Assembly: GCA_030765055.1 (NCBI GenBank)
Contig: CM060952.1
Coordinates: 82,697,630-82,761,629 of the forward strand
Length of the DNA stretch: 64,000 nucleotides
Source: Mantis religiosa
Taxonomy: Eukaryota > Arthropoda > Insecta > Mantodea > Mantidae
Direction of reading: 5' to 3'
In this document: one piece after another, positions 63,031 to 64,000 of the stretch
How the letters are laid out: each line of letters begins with the position of its first letter
Numbering within the stretch: position 1 is the first letter of the stretch
Made by a program: the position numbers and the translations under genes
The notes under the pieces: model-generated
Database searches by the model: none
Told to the model about the DNA's origin: nothing
Seen by the model: only the letters and a program-made list of their open reading frames with translations

Positions 63031-64000
63031 TACGAGATCTGTTTAAAAGTATCGCGAATTTTGTGTTTTTTTCCAAAATGTATTTATTTATTCATGAATA
63101 TCTATTTTGTTCCTTTCAAAGTAATCCCCATCAGATAATATTATATACTTGTGCCAACGTTTTTTTTTTCAATTCCCGAAGCACTTTAAAAAATAGTTTT
63201 TTGTGATCTTGCAGGTAATATACCTTATTGACCGTTCTATCCTGTGGCAAGAACTCGTGGTGATCACGCCCCTGCAAATGGAGAAAACTGTAAACAAAAC
63301 CTTCACATTCGATCGAACTTGGCTCACTTTTTTGGTCTTGGTTTGTGTGGCAGCATCCATTGTGATGATTGACCTTTAGTTTCCATGGCATAACCATAAA
63401 CCCATGATTCGTCACCAGTTATGACCCTCTGGAGCAAATTTGGGTCGTCGTTAACAGAGTTCAACAGTTCCTTAGCAACGTTAATGCGATGGCGTTTTTG
63501 GTCGAAAGTGAGCAACTTTGGTACGAATTTTGTGGTGACTCTCTCATACCCAAATCATTGGTCAAAACCAAATGGCACGAGCCAATCGATATGTTTAGGT
63601 CCTCAGCAACATCTCTAATGGTGATTCGACGATTAGCCAATACTATTTTCTTCACTTCTATATTTTCGTCTGTTGTCATCATTCATATCTTCCCGACCAT
63701 CTGAGAACCTTTCGTATCACCGATAAACGTTACTTTGGTAGCTTCACCGTATGCCACATTCAACATTCGGAATGAATCTGCACACTTAATTTTGTTTTTC
63801 ACACAAAATTTTATAAGGATTTTTGGTCCCATTTTTAGAATAGACAAAAATCAAAGACGAGCGAAAACAAGTCCAAGCAACATAGCAGTCAACAGTTAAC
63901 TGAATATTCAAAACGGTCTAGCTTGTCAACATAAGTGAGAGACATGAGTACCAACATACCGCCACAAAAAAATCGCAACTCGAATATACGTAACCCGTGA
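63031..64000 (-). mobile_element. Mariner element with internal deletion, reaches window edge
   Basis: The left terminal repeat is TACGAGATCTGTTTAAAAGT at 63031. The right terminal repeat is not seen before position 64000, so the element probably extends past the window or its end is decayed. It is a third mariner lineage, different from the copies at 2.6/55.4 and 28.1 kb. Confidence 0.8.
63088..63832 (-). pseudogene. Mariner transposase pseudogene with internal deletion
   Basis: It starts at ATG 63832 (MGPKILIKFCVKNKIKCADS). It continues in shifted frames: VKKIVLANRRITIRDVAEDL then NISIGSCHLVLTNDLGMR (helix-turn-helix), NDDPNLLQRVITGDESWVYG (first catalytic Asp intact) and VSQVRSNVKVLF. After TVNKVYYLQ it jumps to ITKNYFLKCF and the tail DGDYFERNKIDIHE with its stop at 63090. 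About 745 bp remain of a family that is normally just over 1 kb. The deletion removes the region holding the second and third catalytic Asp. At least three frameshifts add to the damage. Confidence 0.82.

Overview
The window looks like intronic and repeat-rich DNA from a large animal genome, most likely an insect. The grounds are one spliced gene with very long introns, several families of mariner/Tc1 transposon remnants, tRNA-derived SINEs, a jockey/CR1-like LINE tail, LTR-like pieces and very long A/T-rich microsatellites. A polyneopteran such as a cockroach or termite is a guess from the repeat load, not something read from the sequence. There are no bacterial-style operons, rRNA genes or CRISPR arrays.

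The only host gene I can support lies on the minus strand and spans almost the whole window. Seven exons (53705-53488, 30775-30625, 23242-23171, 17889-17818, 11428-11357, 8768-8575, 1493-1300) have AG/GT borders and compatible phases. They join into 324 uninterrupted codons. The product begins with a signal-peptide-like exon and a charged helical stretch, then a cysteine-rich LRR N-terminal cap, then about eight leucine-rich repeats. The gene runs off the left edge, so the C-terminal part (more repeats, cap, possible membrane segment) is missing. The family is not identified. Three consecutive 72-bp exons each carry one LRR in the same phase.

The rest, about 98% of the window, is intron and 5' flank filled with repeats. 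Mariner remnants lie at 2624-3870 (-), 28140-29414 (-), 32585-32930 (+), 55354-56563 (-) and 63031-64000 (-). A Tc1-like pseudogene with terminal repeats lies at 13905-15272 (+). A non-coding terminal-inverted-repeat element lies at 21583-22728. Seven copies of one tRNA-derived SINE (SINE-1), several copies of a second (SINE-2) and single or weaker copies of others are scattered through the introns. LTR-like pieces with TATA boxes form two related families: 5280-5820 with 7560-8060, and 23575-24200 with 40210-40880 and 44665-45215. Long simple repeats include about 1.4 kb of (TTA)n, about 1 kb of ATTT/ATTC/ATCT, and a purine-rich minisatellite zone near 56.8-58.3 kb.

The most interesting non-genic signal is a group of hammerhead-ribozyme-like cores (CTGANGA, stem II, GAAAC) in intron 1. 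One at 52351-52382 has an intact core and stem II. A head-to-head pair sits in a fold-back at 51884-52106, and a decayed relative lies near 62.6 kb in the 5' flank. The first of these and one arm of the fold-back are in the sense orientation of the host gene.
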